Below, piece after piece: positions 37,901 through 53,676 of a DNA stretch of 64,000 nt. This DNA is from Tillus elongatus (Eukaryota; Arthropoda; Insecta; Coleoptera; Cleridae): contig OZ023263.1 in assembly GCA_964006375.1 (NCBI GenBank), positions 139,150,673 through 139,214,672 on the forward strand. Reading direction: 5' to 3'. The notes under the pieces were generated by a model. The model made no database searches, was not told the DNA's origin, and saw only the letters and a list, made by a program, of their open reading frames with translations. The first letter of the stretch is position 1. Every line of letters begins with the position of its first letter. The position numbers were made by a program, and so were the translations under genes.

Positions 37901-39512
37901 AACAAGCTGATCCTCGTGATCAGCAGTTCTACATATTCTAAAATCGAACCCGTGACTCCCATGTATTAGTATTAAGCTAAAGCTGCTGAGTACTGAATAT
38001 CCGATAATATTGTGTATTTTGGTATGCTCCGTACAATTGTCATTAATAAAAATTTTGTTTGCAAAAAAGTCTAGAAGTTAAAATAATGTCATATCTTGTA
38101 AATAGCAAGATGCCAAAAAATTACTGAAGGTATCTGCGTACAGGGGGCCCTTGAATAAATACCAATCCAAATAACGGTTAAAATCAAATAAGATCTAAAA
38201 TTTTTTTATTATAGATCAGCAGTCGATAAGCAAAGATAGTTTGTAGGTTATCGGTAAGTTCCGTCTATGCAATTATTTCTGACAGTGTCTTTACCTACAG
38301 CCAATGTACATACTAATGAAGTGTCAGATGCAGGAGCATAAATATTAGAGGAACCTTAAAGCTATGAACAATGTCGTTTACTTGAAGTCTAATCTATACT
38401 GTATAAAGCAAATTTTTACATTTGATATGTTTGATCGTCTTTCGTCTTATGTTATACTTCGAATGTATTAGGGACTGTACACTACATCGAACCACAAAAG
38501 GACAATGTTAGTTACATGAACTTGTGACTGAAAACTTGATTTTATAATATTATTAGACAATACACATTCTTCTATGTATATATACTTTATAATGCATTAA
38601 GTAATGTCGAAGGCTAAAGATAGTTTGAAAATATAGCGATTATTGAATTTTTCTTATCAACATAGTAAAATTTTCCAAATTATACTTTATCTTAGACCAT
38701 GTAGATCCAGAGTTGCAGGTGGCACGGTGGCACATTATACATATACAGAGTGCTAGGGTGCTATAAAATTACTTGCCGCAGTAGAACTAAACAATATATA
38801 TGAACAACAATATAATGAAAACGTTTAGTAAACTTGTATTGTAGCTTCTTAGGGTTCCGCTTATGACGATATTAGAGAAAGACTCCAGGGGTAAACTACC
38901 CAATTATTGACACTTTAAGTTCAATAGGCTGATCGATTCAACATGACATCCCTTTCATGTTAATAATTGAACGTTATCCCTTGTACGTTAAAAATTGAAT
39001 GTTATGGTAGATTACATATGTAATTAGAAAAAATAAAAATATAAAGTTTTGAAATTTAATTAGTCGTTGAAACTCAGCACCAATTTATTGGCACTTAGGT
39101 CACCATTTCTGATTGAAATATTTATTCGAAAAATCGAAATATAAAATGTATTTGGTGGACTTAAAATTAAAATTCATTGAATTTGTTTTACAGAAATGTT
39201 TTGTTTATTGAAAACATGTATTCTTAATATATATTATGACCTTGCTAACGCCGATATTCATCAAATTTTGTTAATATAATAAAAAATTAAAAAATAATCT
39301 TTCGTAAAAATGCTTAGACACACAAATAAAACTCAACTTTTATCACTACTAATAAATGCAAGTAATTAAACCTCTAATTTTTTTTCAGTATCGAATGAAA
39401 GTGCAATATTCAAGTGTTCAATAACAATTAATGTATCAATCGCTATCAATATTTTTCATCGTTATGTCCTATACATATGGTAAGTACAGACACAGTCCTG
39501 GTATGTCAGATC

Positions 39513-39515
<3 letters not shown>
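37901..39515. other. No gene recognised
   Basis: AT-rich sequence without motif-bearing frames, tandem arrays or terminal repeats that I can support. Confidence 0.5.

Positions 39516-39593
<78 letters not shown>
39516..39593. repeat. (TA)n microsatellite, 78 bp
   Basis: Abuts the left end of the solo LTR. Together with 40061-40186 it was probably one array before insertions split it. Confidence 0.9.
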
Positions 39594-41015
<1,422 letters not shown>

Positions 41016-41173
41016 TGATCGATTTTTCTGTTATATTTTGGCGCATACATCAGATATCTGGTCATACGTAGTTGCCTTTGACTGAAAATATCAAAAACAG
41101 AGTGAATTCAACTGACGCTTCCTAGGCGATTTCATTGTTGCATGCTTGTTGTTATCAGAAGTGCTAAAATGAT

Positions 41174-42230
41174 ATGGATAACAATACTTTTTATTTTCGT
41201 TATTCTGCAGATGATGTTTTAAATTTGTTTTCAATATATGGTGAATGTAACAGAATAGTTGAGAGAACAGTTCGAATATTTAACAACAGATTCCCTCATT
41301 TGGCTTCAATGAATAGAACAAAATTCAGCAGAATTATAAGCAATTGGTCAAGTCATGGGATAATACCGACACGACGCGTGGTTAAACGTTAAAAAATTGA
41401 AGACAATGAAATGAATGAAATTTTAGTTCTTGCATATTTTGAAGCATATCCACAAAGTTCGTTAAGAAGTGGGTCTCAAGATTTGGGTTTATCTATTTGG
41501 GCAATGCACAAAATATTGAGAAAACACAATATGCATAATTTCTCACTTCCGCTCGTACAGCTCCACCCCAGTGACTATCAACAAAAGATAAACTTCTGTG
41601 AGGATTTATTAATAAACATTCAAGAAGATCCTTCGTTTTTGAAAAAATAATAATATGGACAGACGAGTCTAGGTTTGATAGAGAGGGTATTGTCAATCGC
41701 AAAAACGAGCATTATTTGGCTAGAGAGAACCCGCATTTAACGAGACATCGAAATTTCCAAAACAAATCAGTTTTAACGTTTTCTCCTTAATTTGTGACAA
41801 TGTTGTGTGTTATTACATTTATGAAGGAAACTTAAATTCTCAGAGGTATTAGAGATTCTTAGAAACACAGTAACAGATTTTATTGAAAATCTGCCCGTCA
41901 ATACATTATTTCGTTGCTGGTATCAACTAGACGGGACTCCCTCTCATTGATCGAGTAAAGTATATCAGGAACTAAATAGGATGTTTGAAGACCGATGGAT
42001 AGGCCGCAACGGTCCCTGCAGATGACCGCCAAGATCACCAGATCTAACACCGTGTGATTTTTATCTCTGGGGCAGGATAAAGAGTAAAGTCTATGCTACT
42101 CCAGTGAGTACACGCGATGAACTTATTCAACGGATCGTCGAGGCCTTTTAAGGACTAGATCCACACGAAATAAGCAAAGCAACTTCACACGAAGTAAATT
42201 CGAGAATTTTGAAATGTCTCAATAGGAACG
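41174..42230 (+). pseudogene. Mariner-like transposase (HTH plus DDE), decayed
   Basis: The enzyme would cut and paste the element. The ATG at 41174 opens a DUF4817-like helix-turn-helix: FRYSADDVLNLFSIYGECNR and SRIISNWSSHGIIPT. An in-frame stop at 41390 precedes more of the same frame (NEILVLAYFEAYPQSSLRSG, to 41648). After a frame change the catalytic region reads IIWTDESRFDREGIVNRKNE (about 41651, first D), QLDGTPSH (about 41928, second D) and SPDLTPCDFYLWGRIKSKVY (about 42034, third D). It ends HEVNSRILKCLNRNGKIS (about 42190). All three catalytic Asp are readable, but stops and at least two frameshifts disable the gene. Confidence 0.8.
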
Positions 42231-43183
42231 GGAAAATTTCCTATAAGCGTCTACCTACCTATGTTTTTTTACGTTTGCTATTTATTATTTTTGTAAAAAG
42301 TTTATAAAATTAAGGTTCTTGTTCGTGTTCTTTGTTTTTCTTACTAATGCCTATTTATTTTACAACCACAGCAAAATTTGTTGAATTTAATGCACAAGAC
42401 AAAGCCAGATTAAAAAAAATGAGGATTTTAGATAATTGAAGATTTCAGATAAGTGAGATAGGTTTAACATAATGTAACAGAAAAATCTATATATCTCAAA
42501 ACGTTGACAACAATCAGCTACAATGAAAGTCTGGTTCCAAGATATAAGAAGTGACGCATCCCCACCGAACCGAGCAATAAAAGGGATTCCATAGGCGGAG
42601 ACATTTATTTTTATAGGGATATTTTTAAAAGATAATTCGTTCAACACTACTACTGCTGTCTAATCGAAAGTCAAATCTATATTCACATACTCCACTTATA
42701 ACTACAATCAATTAAAACAGAACCCTATAAGTTGCAACCGTTTGAATCGGAACACCCGAAAATGCTAGACATCCCCCTCCTTTATAGAGCAGTTCAAATT
42801 CTGAGAATGTCGACATCATTCGCAACCGAACCTAGCAGTTTCGTGGAAATACAATACAACCCCAGATATAGGTTTTATAAAACAATAAAGCGGGTAGATG
42901 TAGACTGTAGCTAGACTGCAGCCCCATTCAAGTGTTTAAAGAGTTTAAAGTGTTTCAATTCAAACGGACTAATTTTTATAAGCAGAAGAGCGAAGGATAT
43001 ATGCGCCTATGGGATGGGAATTAAAATGGTAATGGATTCTATATTTTCTCCTCTGTCAGCGAAGTTACGTACATGTTAAGGCCAGCTTTCTTCATCACCG
43101 CTTTATAGCCATTGTTCGTAATTTACCGTTGTAGCTCGGTATACACACTTTTACCTTGTTGAGAGTTAAATAGTCCATATCAT

Positions 43184-44818
<1,635 letters not shown>

Positions 44819-45682
44819 GAATACGCGGGTGTGATGACTGTGTGACCTCGGGTTGCATTGCGCAGGAAGCAGTGACCATGCCGTGGTCTGAGCGACCAAG
44901 GGATGCGGTGATTGATATCTTAGAGCAGCCAGGATTTGTAGTAAGAAGGAGATCCAAGCGATTTAAGCTGTGTGTTGGGATGCGAGGAAAGTAAGTAGGT
45001 TGCTGAACCATATTGGCTAAAGAATTGCTGACTGCAAAGGCCTCCGCTGCTCTTCCTTGTGGATCGGTTTTTGAAGATCCTAGCCATTCCTTATTATGGA
45101 CATCGAAGTCACCAAGAATAGTGACCTCGGAGGAAGGATATTCAGAAATCAGATGGTCGGTTTTTTCAGAGTAGGTAGTCAAAGAGCTGGACAAAGTTGT
45201 TCTCAGAAGGTGACGGTAAATGCAACAGATCAATTTAGTTGCAGCCCTGAGAGAGTTTTATCCATAGTATGTCTTTTCTTCCAGCTTCTAAATTGGGGAG
45301 TCTGGTACAGGGTAGATTGCTACGGACGTACGCGCACACGCCTCCATGCAATCTAAAGGAAGTAAGGAGCTCATACCCCGGGAAATTAAGGTGATTAGTG
45401 GCTGTTTTGGCACTGATTTGAGTTTCTGTGAGGAAGAGGAGTTGGGGGCCTATTAGCCTGAAGGAAATGGTGAACGGAGTTCAGGTTAGAATTTAGGCCA
45501 CGTATATTCGAGAAGGATATCCGAATGTCGGGGGAATTTTACCGCCGGAATCTTTTGTACAAGGAGGACCCCTCATCATTTTTGCTTATAAGGGAAACCG
45601 ACTCATACACCAGAACCGGAAACGTCAGTTGGGACTTCACCGGCCCCTTGATGTAAGGGGTGGTACCTCCTCGGGCATGAAA
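44819..45682 (-). mobile_element. Second copy of the LINE at 1-1175, 5' end plus endonuclease
   Basis: Minus strand. 45682-45514 is the 5' untranslated end, then HGGVCAYVR-type sequence near 45350 and an endonuclease frame at 45233-44819 with VTILGDFDVHNKEWLGSSK, NRLDLLLTTNPG and SDHGMVTASC. It stops at 44819, well before the reverse transcriptase, so it is truncated at the 3' side, unlike ordinary 5'-truncated LINEs. It gives the uninterrupted reference for the nested insertion at 1176-5264. The frame is broken near 45230. Confidence 0.8.
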
Positions 45683-45723
45683 AAAATCCTTTACTATCAC
45701 GTAAAGGAAAAGTCCACTACCAC

Positions 45724-47325
<1,602 letters not shown>

Positions 47326-47419
47326 TTTTGTGTCTTATTTGTACGTTTTGATGTAAAAATCGTGTGAGAATTTCGGGTTCTACGTTCGTTCACACAACTG
47401 GGCTTTATACGGCTAATTT

Positions 47420-47447
47420 TCATCGAGCCCCACGTTTAGGCGACAAT
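47420..47447 (-). promoter_or_regulatory. Probable primer-binding region of the Gypsy-like element
   Basis: On the minus strand the LTR ends CATATCA, followed by attgtcgcctaaacgtgggg and ctcga. This resembles the GGCGCCCAACGTGGGGC-type sequence often found after Gypsy 5' LTRs, with several changes. The tRNA is not assigned. Confidence 0.45.
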
Positions 47448-47478
47448 TGATATGGTATACTACCCTTATAATATTATG

Positions 47479-47577
<99 letters not shown>

Positions 47578-47774
47578 ATGTCACACGATTGTGCGACAAT
47601 TTGATATGTTATTAATGGGGTAGTAACACCTTTTCTTTGTCTTATATTACTGATTTTGTAAATTTAGCTCTTTTTATATTGTGTATTGGTAGTTTTAGAT
47701 CACCCTGTATTTATATTTTAATTTATTAAGAATTTATTTTAAAAATGTGAATATGTTCAATTTGATTATGGTTT

Positions 47775-47856
<82 letters not shown>

Positions 47857-48000
47857 ATTTAATTTGATTTTAAGAATAATACTTATAGCTTGCCCTCCAT
47901 ATCTATGCTCAAATATGTAAATTTTGTGTTTGATTTATTTATAGTGACCTGTATTACTGCTGGTATATTCTTTGCCACTGTTATATCATTAATAAATACA
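47448..48000 (-). repeat. 5' LTR of the Gypsy-like element, 553 bp
   Basis: Starts TGATATGG and ends AATAAATACA on the plus strand. It aligns with the solo LTR at 39594-40060 and contains two (TA)n arrays (47480-47573 and 47779-47853); the solo LTR has only the first. No partner 3' LTR is present, so the element is truncated. Confidence 0.75.
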
Positions 48001-48011
48001 CTCACACACAC

Positions 48012-48013
<2 letters not shown>

Positions 48014-48079
<66 letters not shown>
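48014..48079. repeat. (CA)n/(TA)n microsatellite
   Basis: A short CACACA stretch at 48002-48011 leads into 66 bp of TA. Confidence 0.95.
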
Positions 48080-48082
<3 letters not shown>

Positions 48083-48759
48083 TATACTTGACCTTTTATT
48101 GTCTCTTCCAGGTGCTCAGTAATATTGACCTCTTTCCCAGTTAGTCGATTCTAGTTGCTAAATGATGTTCAATATCAATAATTCCTATATAAAAAATTTT
48201 ACCTCAAGTAATATATATATGCCAAAGAATTTGATAAATTTAACAGATTTTTATTGACGATTCTTTTATAATTTAAATTGAAATTCTAGAATTCGCTTCC
48301 TACTGTACCCTCTATTATTAAAATTAATAACAAATTTATTTAAAATTTAAGTGACAGGATTTTAGTAGTTTGAATTTTTTTAAATGGCTATGGGTTTCTA
48401 TAATTCTAGCTTTTACACAGATACGCCCTCTCTGAATTTGCTTGTGAAATACGATGGGAGTTATATTTAAACTTCTGTTGAATTAATGATATCTACCTTT
48501 CTGCTTTAAAATATTTATATTTCAATAATGAATGGACTGTTTATAGATTTCTGCACAGATAACACTCGCTTTTATTGAGGTTTGTATTAATGGTAAGTTG
48601 TTATGGTACCTGTTCGCGTCTGCTGATTGTTGACTGGTAATATTTATTACCGATTTATTGGTTCCTCTTCGTTATCGTATGGTTTAAATCATCTACTGGG
48701 TGTTGGTTGACTTCCTAGACACACTGAACACTACTTTGCGGGTATTTTACTTTAATTTC

Positions 48760-48761
<2 letters not shown>
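48080..48761. other. No gene recognised
   Basis: AT-rich sequence with no supported feature. Confidence 0.5.

Positions 48762-48818
<57 letters not shown>
48762..48818. repeat. (TA)n microsatellite, 57 bp
   Basis: Uninterrupted TA dinucleotides. Confidence 0.95.
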
Positions 48819-48820
<2 letters not shown>

Positions 48821-49032
48821 ACAGTGAATTATAACGCCGACACTTTCGCTCAGTTTTCATCAACAACCTCCTTCTAGAATGTTCTACGGAAAACGGTTAT
48901 CGTCTCTGATATTTCCTGTTTAAACGCCACAGCAAACTGCCTGGAAATTGTTTTTAACATTTCTTTCATTCCTAAGCTGGAAGTAGAGAGATAATGTCTG
49001 TTCTGGAACGACCTTGAGGCGGTGGTGGAGAT

Positions 49033-49250
49033 ATTTTCAAGGTCAAGGCCAGCGATATATTTTCCCACGGCCAGGTGTATTTTTTAAGGTCAAGGCCAGA
49101 TGTATTTTCCCACGGCCACGGCCAGAGGTATTTTTTTTAAGGTCAAGGCAAGATGTATTTTCCCACGGTCACGGCTAGAGGTATTTTTTTAAGGTCAAGG
49201 CCAGATGTGTTCCCCCACGGTCACGGCCAGAGGTATTTTCACGTTCAAGT
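49033..49250. repeat. GC-richer tandem repeat, about four units of 50-60 bp
   Basis: Each unit has aaggtcaaggccagatgtat, then ttcccacggycacggccaga, then gtatttttt. Copies are imperfect. The unit stands out from the AT-rich flanks. Confidence 0.85.
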
Positions 49251-50340
49251 TTACAAATTTATCCTTGAAATTTGTTTTTATATATGTACAGGAGATAATA
49301 AATGAATTCTACTGTATGTATATTATTTCATAAATACCCATATCATTATAAATTATGACCCTATACATGATTGGCGTGAGAATACTGAAGCTATATATTA
49401 TATCTAAGGTGTACATGCTTTTTTTAATCAAACAAGTATATATATTTATTTTTTTGGCGCACTATATATATCAAAAAAAGTCCAAGTTATAGATACTATG
49501 TCTAATATTATATGCTATCTATCTTCAAGTAAGCTAATTCTCACATATGTCATTTAAAAAAATAATATACATGTTTCCTCAATTATAAAAAAAACACTAT
49601 GTTTAATGTAAACGAAGTCAAAAATAGATCAATTCTACTTGCATTATTCATTTATAGAAATTATAAATAAAATTCATACATATCTATCTTCGGGATACTT
49701 AAATTAAAATACTTCAGGCTATCTCTGTAGAATCTAGATATTACATGCATATTACATGCATCCTCCATAAATGGGATACCCATATAAGAATTCAATGACT
49801 AATTATTCACATTGTGATCGTGTACACCTGCCTAATATAGCAGATTTTAAGTGGCAGATTATACCTATATAAAGCGAGTTTATAAGGTATTATACCTATA
49901 GGAATCCAATAAACTGCATCATTATAAATGCAGGCGAGTTTTTAAATTACCATCATTTATGTATAGCTGCAGACTTGTATATAATGAATTTAATAAGCCG
50001 CGTTGTCTGGTTGAATATCCATTACCGGTCAGATAACCTTGGAAATATTAAGCCACTCCCCCCAGAGAACCTTGAAAATGTACACATATGAAGGAGCTGC
50101 AGACGCGGCAGTATAGTTTTTATTGGACAATGAACAGTGTTGTTGTGGTGAATTTTTTAAGTGCGCATATTGAATTATTCCGGTAAGTGTCATCCTTTTG
50201 ATTATCGATTTTAATTCTTAGTGAATTTATAGACCCTTTCTCGGATGCTTTGTTGAATTTTAGTAAAAAAAAGAATAAAATTTAATATATCCATTATTAT
50301 GCAAGATATGAAAAAAAATATTTCTATAATCACAGGCTGA
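49251..50340. other. No gene recognised
   Basis: AT-rich sequence with no supported feature. Confidence 0.5.
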
Positions 50341-51170
50341 TACAAATTTTCTTTTTAGTGAATTTTTATTAAAAAAAATTCACTAATATTTATAATAGAC
50401 CTTATGGTATTGTATTTTTTTGCATTTTCCTTCAAAATATTATGCATGTTTGTAAGAAAATAAATTCGGGATGCATTAAGTGCGTTATGGTAGCGAATTT
50501 TAATTAAATGCTTCAAATTTAAATAGCTCAATTTGCTATTAGTGAATTTTCGTAGAAAAAAAATCACTAATGGAGACCCCGACTTTTGAATTTTGAAAAA
50601 GTTTTTGCAAATGAGCGCGAACTAGGACCCCTAGAACCCATATCCGGTGTCAGTTTCAATTTTTATATGTCACACCGATAACTCAAAAAATAATGGGTCG
50701 ATTTTGATAAAATTTGGCATGTACCTTCCTTTTGTAAATGGGTTGGATAAATTCGTTAGTCAAGAAATTGGTACGAGGTTTTCCGGGAAAATTTTAAGTT
50801 TTCATTCATATGACAACCAAATTTGATAGGTAGGTTTAAGATATAAAAAGTAAACTACACACAAAAATTTAGATTTCTATGTTACAAGAAAAAAAAAAGT
50901 TATAATAAAATATTTGGCGCCAGATCATTTCTATGAAAATTCACTATCATAACGTACTTGCTGCGTCTTTGAGTTTTAATTTATAAGGTTAACCATGAAA
51001 CCATTTTTTTTCGGAAACATTTTAAGTTAACTTTCGGATTTTTTTTTGTACATTTTCAAACAATAAAGTTATTTTGATGAAACATAGCACATTGTTTCCA
51101 CTATATAGGTTATACTGGTAACCAAATTTGATGCCTGCTTGCTTAAAAACACATATTTAGTATTAAAAAC

Positions 51171-51601
51171 AATTGTATGAAAATTTACTACTGTAACACA
51201 CTTACTGCATCCAGACTTTTTTTTTGATTATCGTTTTTTAATTTTTTTTTCTGGCTTTTCTTACATTATAATTTAAATATATAACAACAACAAAAAATGT
51301 GCAGGGGGACACGAGGGAACCATTTTTACAATTATGCATGTTTGTGAAAAAAAATTCGGGACGCAGTAAGTGCGTTATGGTAGCCAATTGTATGAAAATT
51401 TATTACTGTAACACACTTACTACATCCAGACTTTTTTTTTTGATTATCGTTTTTTAATTTTTTTTCTGGCTTTTCTTACATTATAATTTAAATATATAAC
51501 AACAAAAAAAAATGTGCAGGGGGACACGAGGGAACCATTTTTACAATTATGCATGTTTGTGAAAAAAAATTCGGGACGCAGTAAGTGCGTTATGGTAGCC
51601 A
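51171..51601. repeat. Near-identical tandem duplication, 215-bp unit
   Basis: aattgtatgaaaatttacta starts at 51171 and again at 51386; both units contain gtgcagggggacacgaggga and end gcgttatggtagcc. Only a few changes separate them. Confidence 0.9.
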
Positions 51602-51921
51602 ATTTTAATTAAATACTTCAAATTTAAATATCTCAATTTGCTATTAATTTATAAGGTTAATCAATAAACCATTGTTTTTTCGGGAACACTAAGTCTACAT
51701 TCGGAATTTTTGTTGTACATTTTCAAACAATAAAGTTATTTTGATGAAAGATAGCACACTGTTTCTACTATATAGGTTATACTGGTAACCAAATTTAATG
51801 CCTGCTTTCTTAAAAACACATATTTAGTATTAAAGCAATTTAATGAAAATTCACTACCATCACACACTTGCTGCTTTTTTTTTTATTATCGTTTTAATTT
51901 TTTTCTGGCTACATTATACTT

Positions 51922-51923
<2 letters not shown>

Positions 51924-52009
<86 letters not shown>
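51924..52009. repeat. (TA)n microsatellite, 86 bp
   Basis: Lies within the motif-rich family, like the shorter array at 52612-52662. Confidence 0.95.
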
Positions 52010-52011
<2 letters not shown>

Positions 52012-52605
52012 CTATTAGATTTTTTTTCTAGCTTTTGCAATATACTTTTTGTCAAATTTTCATTAAAAAAATAAAGTTTAATATATCCGTTATTATATAA
52101 GATATGAAAAAAAAAATGCATACATTAGATGTAGGAATATTTGAAATACATCTTAAAAAATATATATATATATATATTTCTACAATCACAGGGTGGCTCA
52201 TAAGTGATACAAATTTTATTTTTATAATCGAACATGCCTTATGTTTTTTTGCATTTTCCTTCAAAATATTATGCATGGTATGGTAGCGAATTTTCATTAA
52301 ATGCTTCAAATTTAAATAGCTCAATTTGCTATTAATTTATAAGGTTAATCAATAAACCATTTTTCAGGAACACTTTAAGTTTACTTTTGGAATTTTTTTG
52401 GTACATTTTGAAAACAATAGAGTTATTTTGATGAAACATAGCACATTATTTCTACTATATAGGTTATACTGGTAACTAAATTTAATGCCTGCTTTCTTAA
52501 AAACACATATTTAGTATTAAAGCAATTTAATGAAAATTCACTACCATCACACACTTGCTGCGTCCAGACTTTTTTTGATTATAGTTTTAATTTTTTTCTG
52601 GGTAT

Positions 52606-52611
<6 letters not shown>

Positions 52612-52662
<51 letters not shown>
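52612..52662. repeat. (TA)n microsatellite, 51 bp
   Basis: Both this and the array at 51924 are followed by taatctattagatttttt, so they are homologous positions in two copies of the repeat. Confidence 0.95.
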
Positions 52663-52664
<2 letters not shown>

Positions 52665-53135
52665 CTATTAGATTTTTTCTAGCTTTTGCAATATACTTTT
52701 TGTCTAATTTTCATGAAAAAAACAATAAAGTATAATATATCCGTTAATATACAAGATATGAAAAAAAATTTGTATACTTCAATTATAGGGTGTCTTGAGC
52801 TACATCTTAAAAAATATTTCTACAATCACAGGCTGACCCATAAATGATACCAATTTTCTTTTTAATAGAAGACACCTTATGTTATTGTATTTTTGCATTG
52901 AAAATAAATTCGGGACGCAGTAAGTGCGTTATGGTAGCGAATTTTCATTAAATGCTTCAAATTGAAATAGCTCAATTTGCTATTAATTTATAAGGTTAAC
53001 CAAGAAACCGGTTTTTTCGGGAACACTTAAAGTCATGATAGTTCAAAAAAAATGTGTGGGAAGGGGCACGAGGGGGATAGATGAAGCAAAAAAATAATAG
53101 TTTTATACAGAAATAATGATGCTTCAGAGATTTTT

Positions 53136-53470
53136 TATTTTATTTCACGATTAGAATGCGATTAAAGAGGTATTTATTATAAGTATTTAAAACCGATAAC
53201 TAAAATAAAACCACAAATATTTTTTGTGAAGCAATCATTTGCGCTATTTGTGAAATGTCATTTATAGATATAAAAGTAAGGGATCACTGTCAGTTAATGG
53301 GAAACTTTAGAGGTGCGACACGGCACCTACAACCTTAAGTTTAAAACCCCTTTGCAAATACCATTTTCCCATAACTTGAAAAAAATTATAATGCACATGT
53401 TTTTTGTAAAACAACTTGCTCTTCATCAAGGATTTTAAACATTTGAAAAAATAGCTTAGGAAATGGGAAG
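53136..53470 (+). pseudogene. Diverged fragment of a Polinton DNA polymerase B gene
   Basis: Aligns with 55450-55800 of the downstream polymerase gene. Shared stretches include tattataagtatttaaaacc, gtaagggatcactgtca and cataacttgaaaaa. It covers the zinc-binding CxxC/H segment and the start of the Exo II region, has stops in all frames and lacks about 25 bp present downstream. It is a relic of a second Polinton copy or of a local duplication, in the same orientation as the main gene. Confidence 0.8.
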
Positions 53471-53632
53471 AAAGCGCATTCTTTTTACGTTTTCTTCAAA
53501 ATTTTTAATAAAGGGACATTTTTTTTTGTTTCTAATAAAGATTGTTTCTATTGTAGAAAACAAGATGGTGAGCGATGATTATACAATCCCACGTGGTGTT
53601 GCCGGATAATTCTAAGATGTAATCACAATGAG

Positions 53633-53676
53633 TATTTAGTGAGTGATTTTGTTGACTTCGGAATCAGTTTATCAAC
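53633..53676 (+). promoter_or_regulatory. Probable core promoter of the polymerase gene
   Basis: An initiator-like AATCAGTT (A+1 at 53666) lies 11 bp before the ATG. A weak TATA-like TATTTAG is 33 bp upstream at 53633. The initiator is good, the TATA poor. Confidence 0.4.

Larger units (their letters stand above)
50341..53060. repeat. Cluster of an unclassified motif-rich repeat family
   Basis: Several partial units of one family, related to 25.6-31.1 kb and 33.5-34.0 kb but mostly in the opposite orientation. Marker sequences are gggacgcagtaagtgcgtta (50465, 51358, 51574, 52913), its inverse actaccat..cacacttgctgcg (50940, 51190, 51400, 51855, 52545), and aataaagttattttgatgaa with ataggttatactggtaac (51063, 51730, 52420). 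The inverted ccggatatgggttct block (about 50640) and small hairpins agtgaatttt...aaaattcact (50357-50385, 50538-50568) are also present. No coding capacity is seen. Confidence 0.75.
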
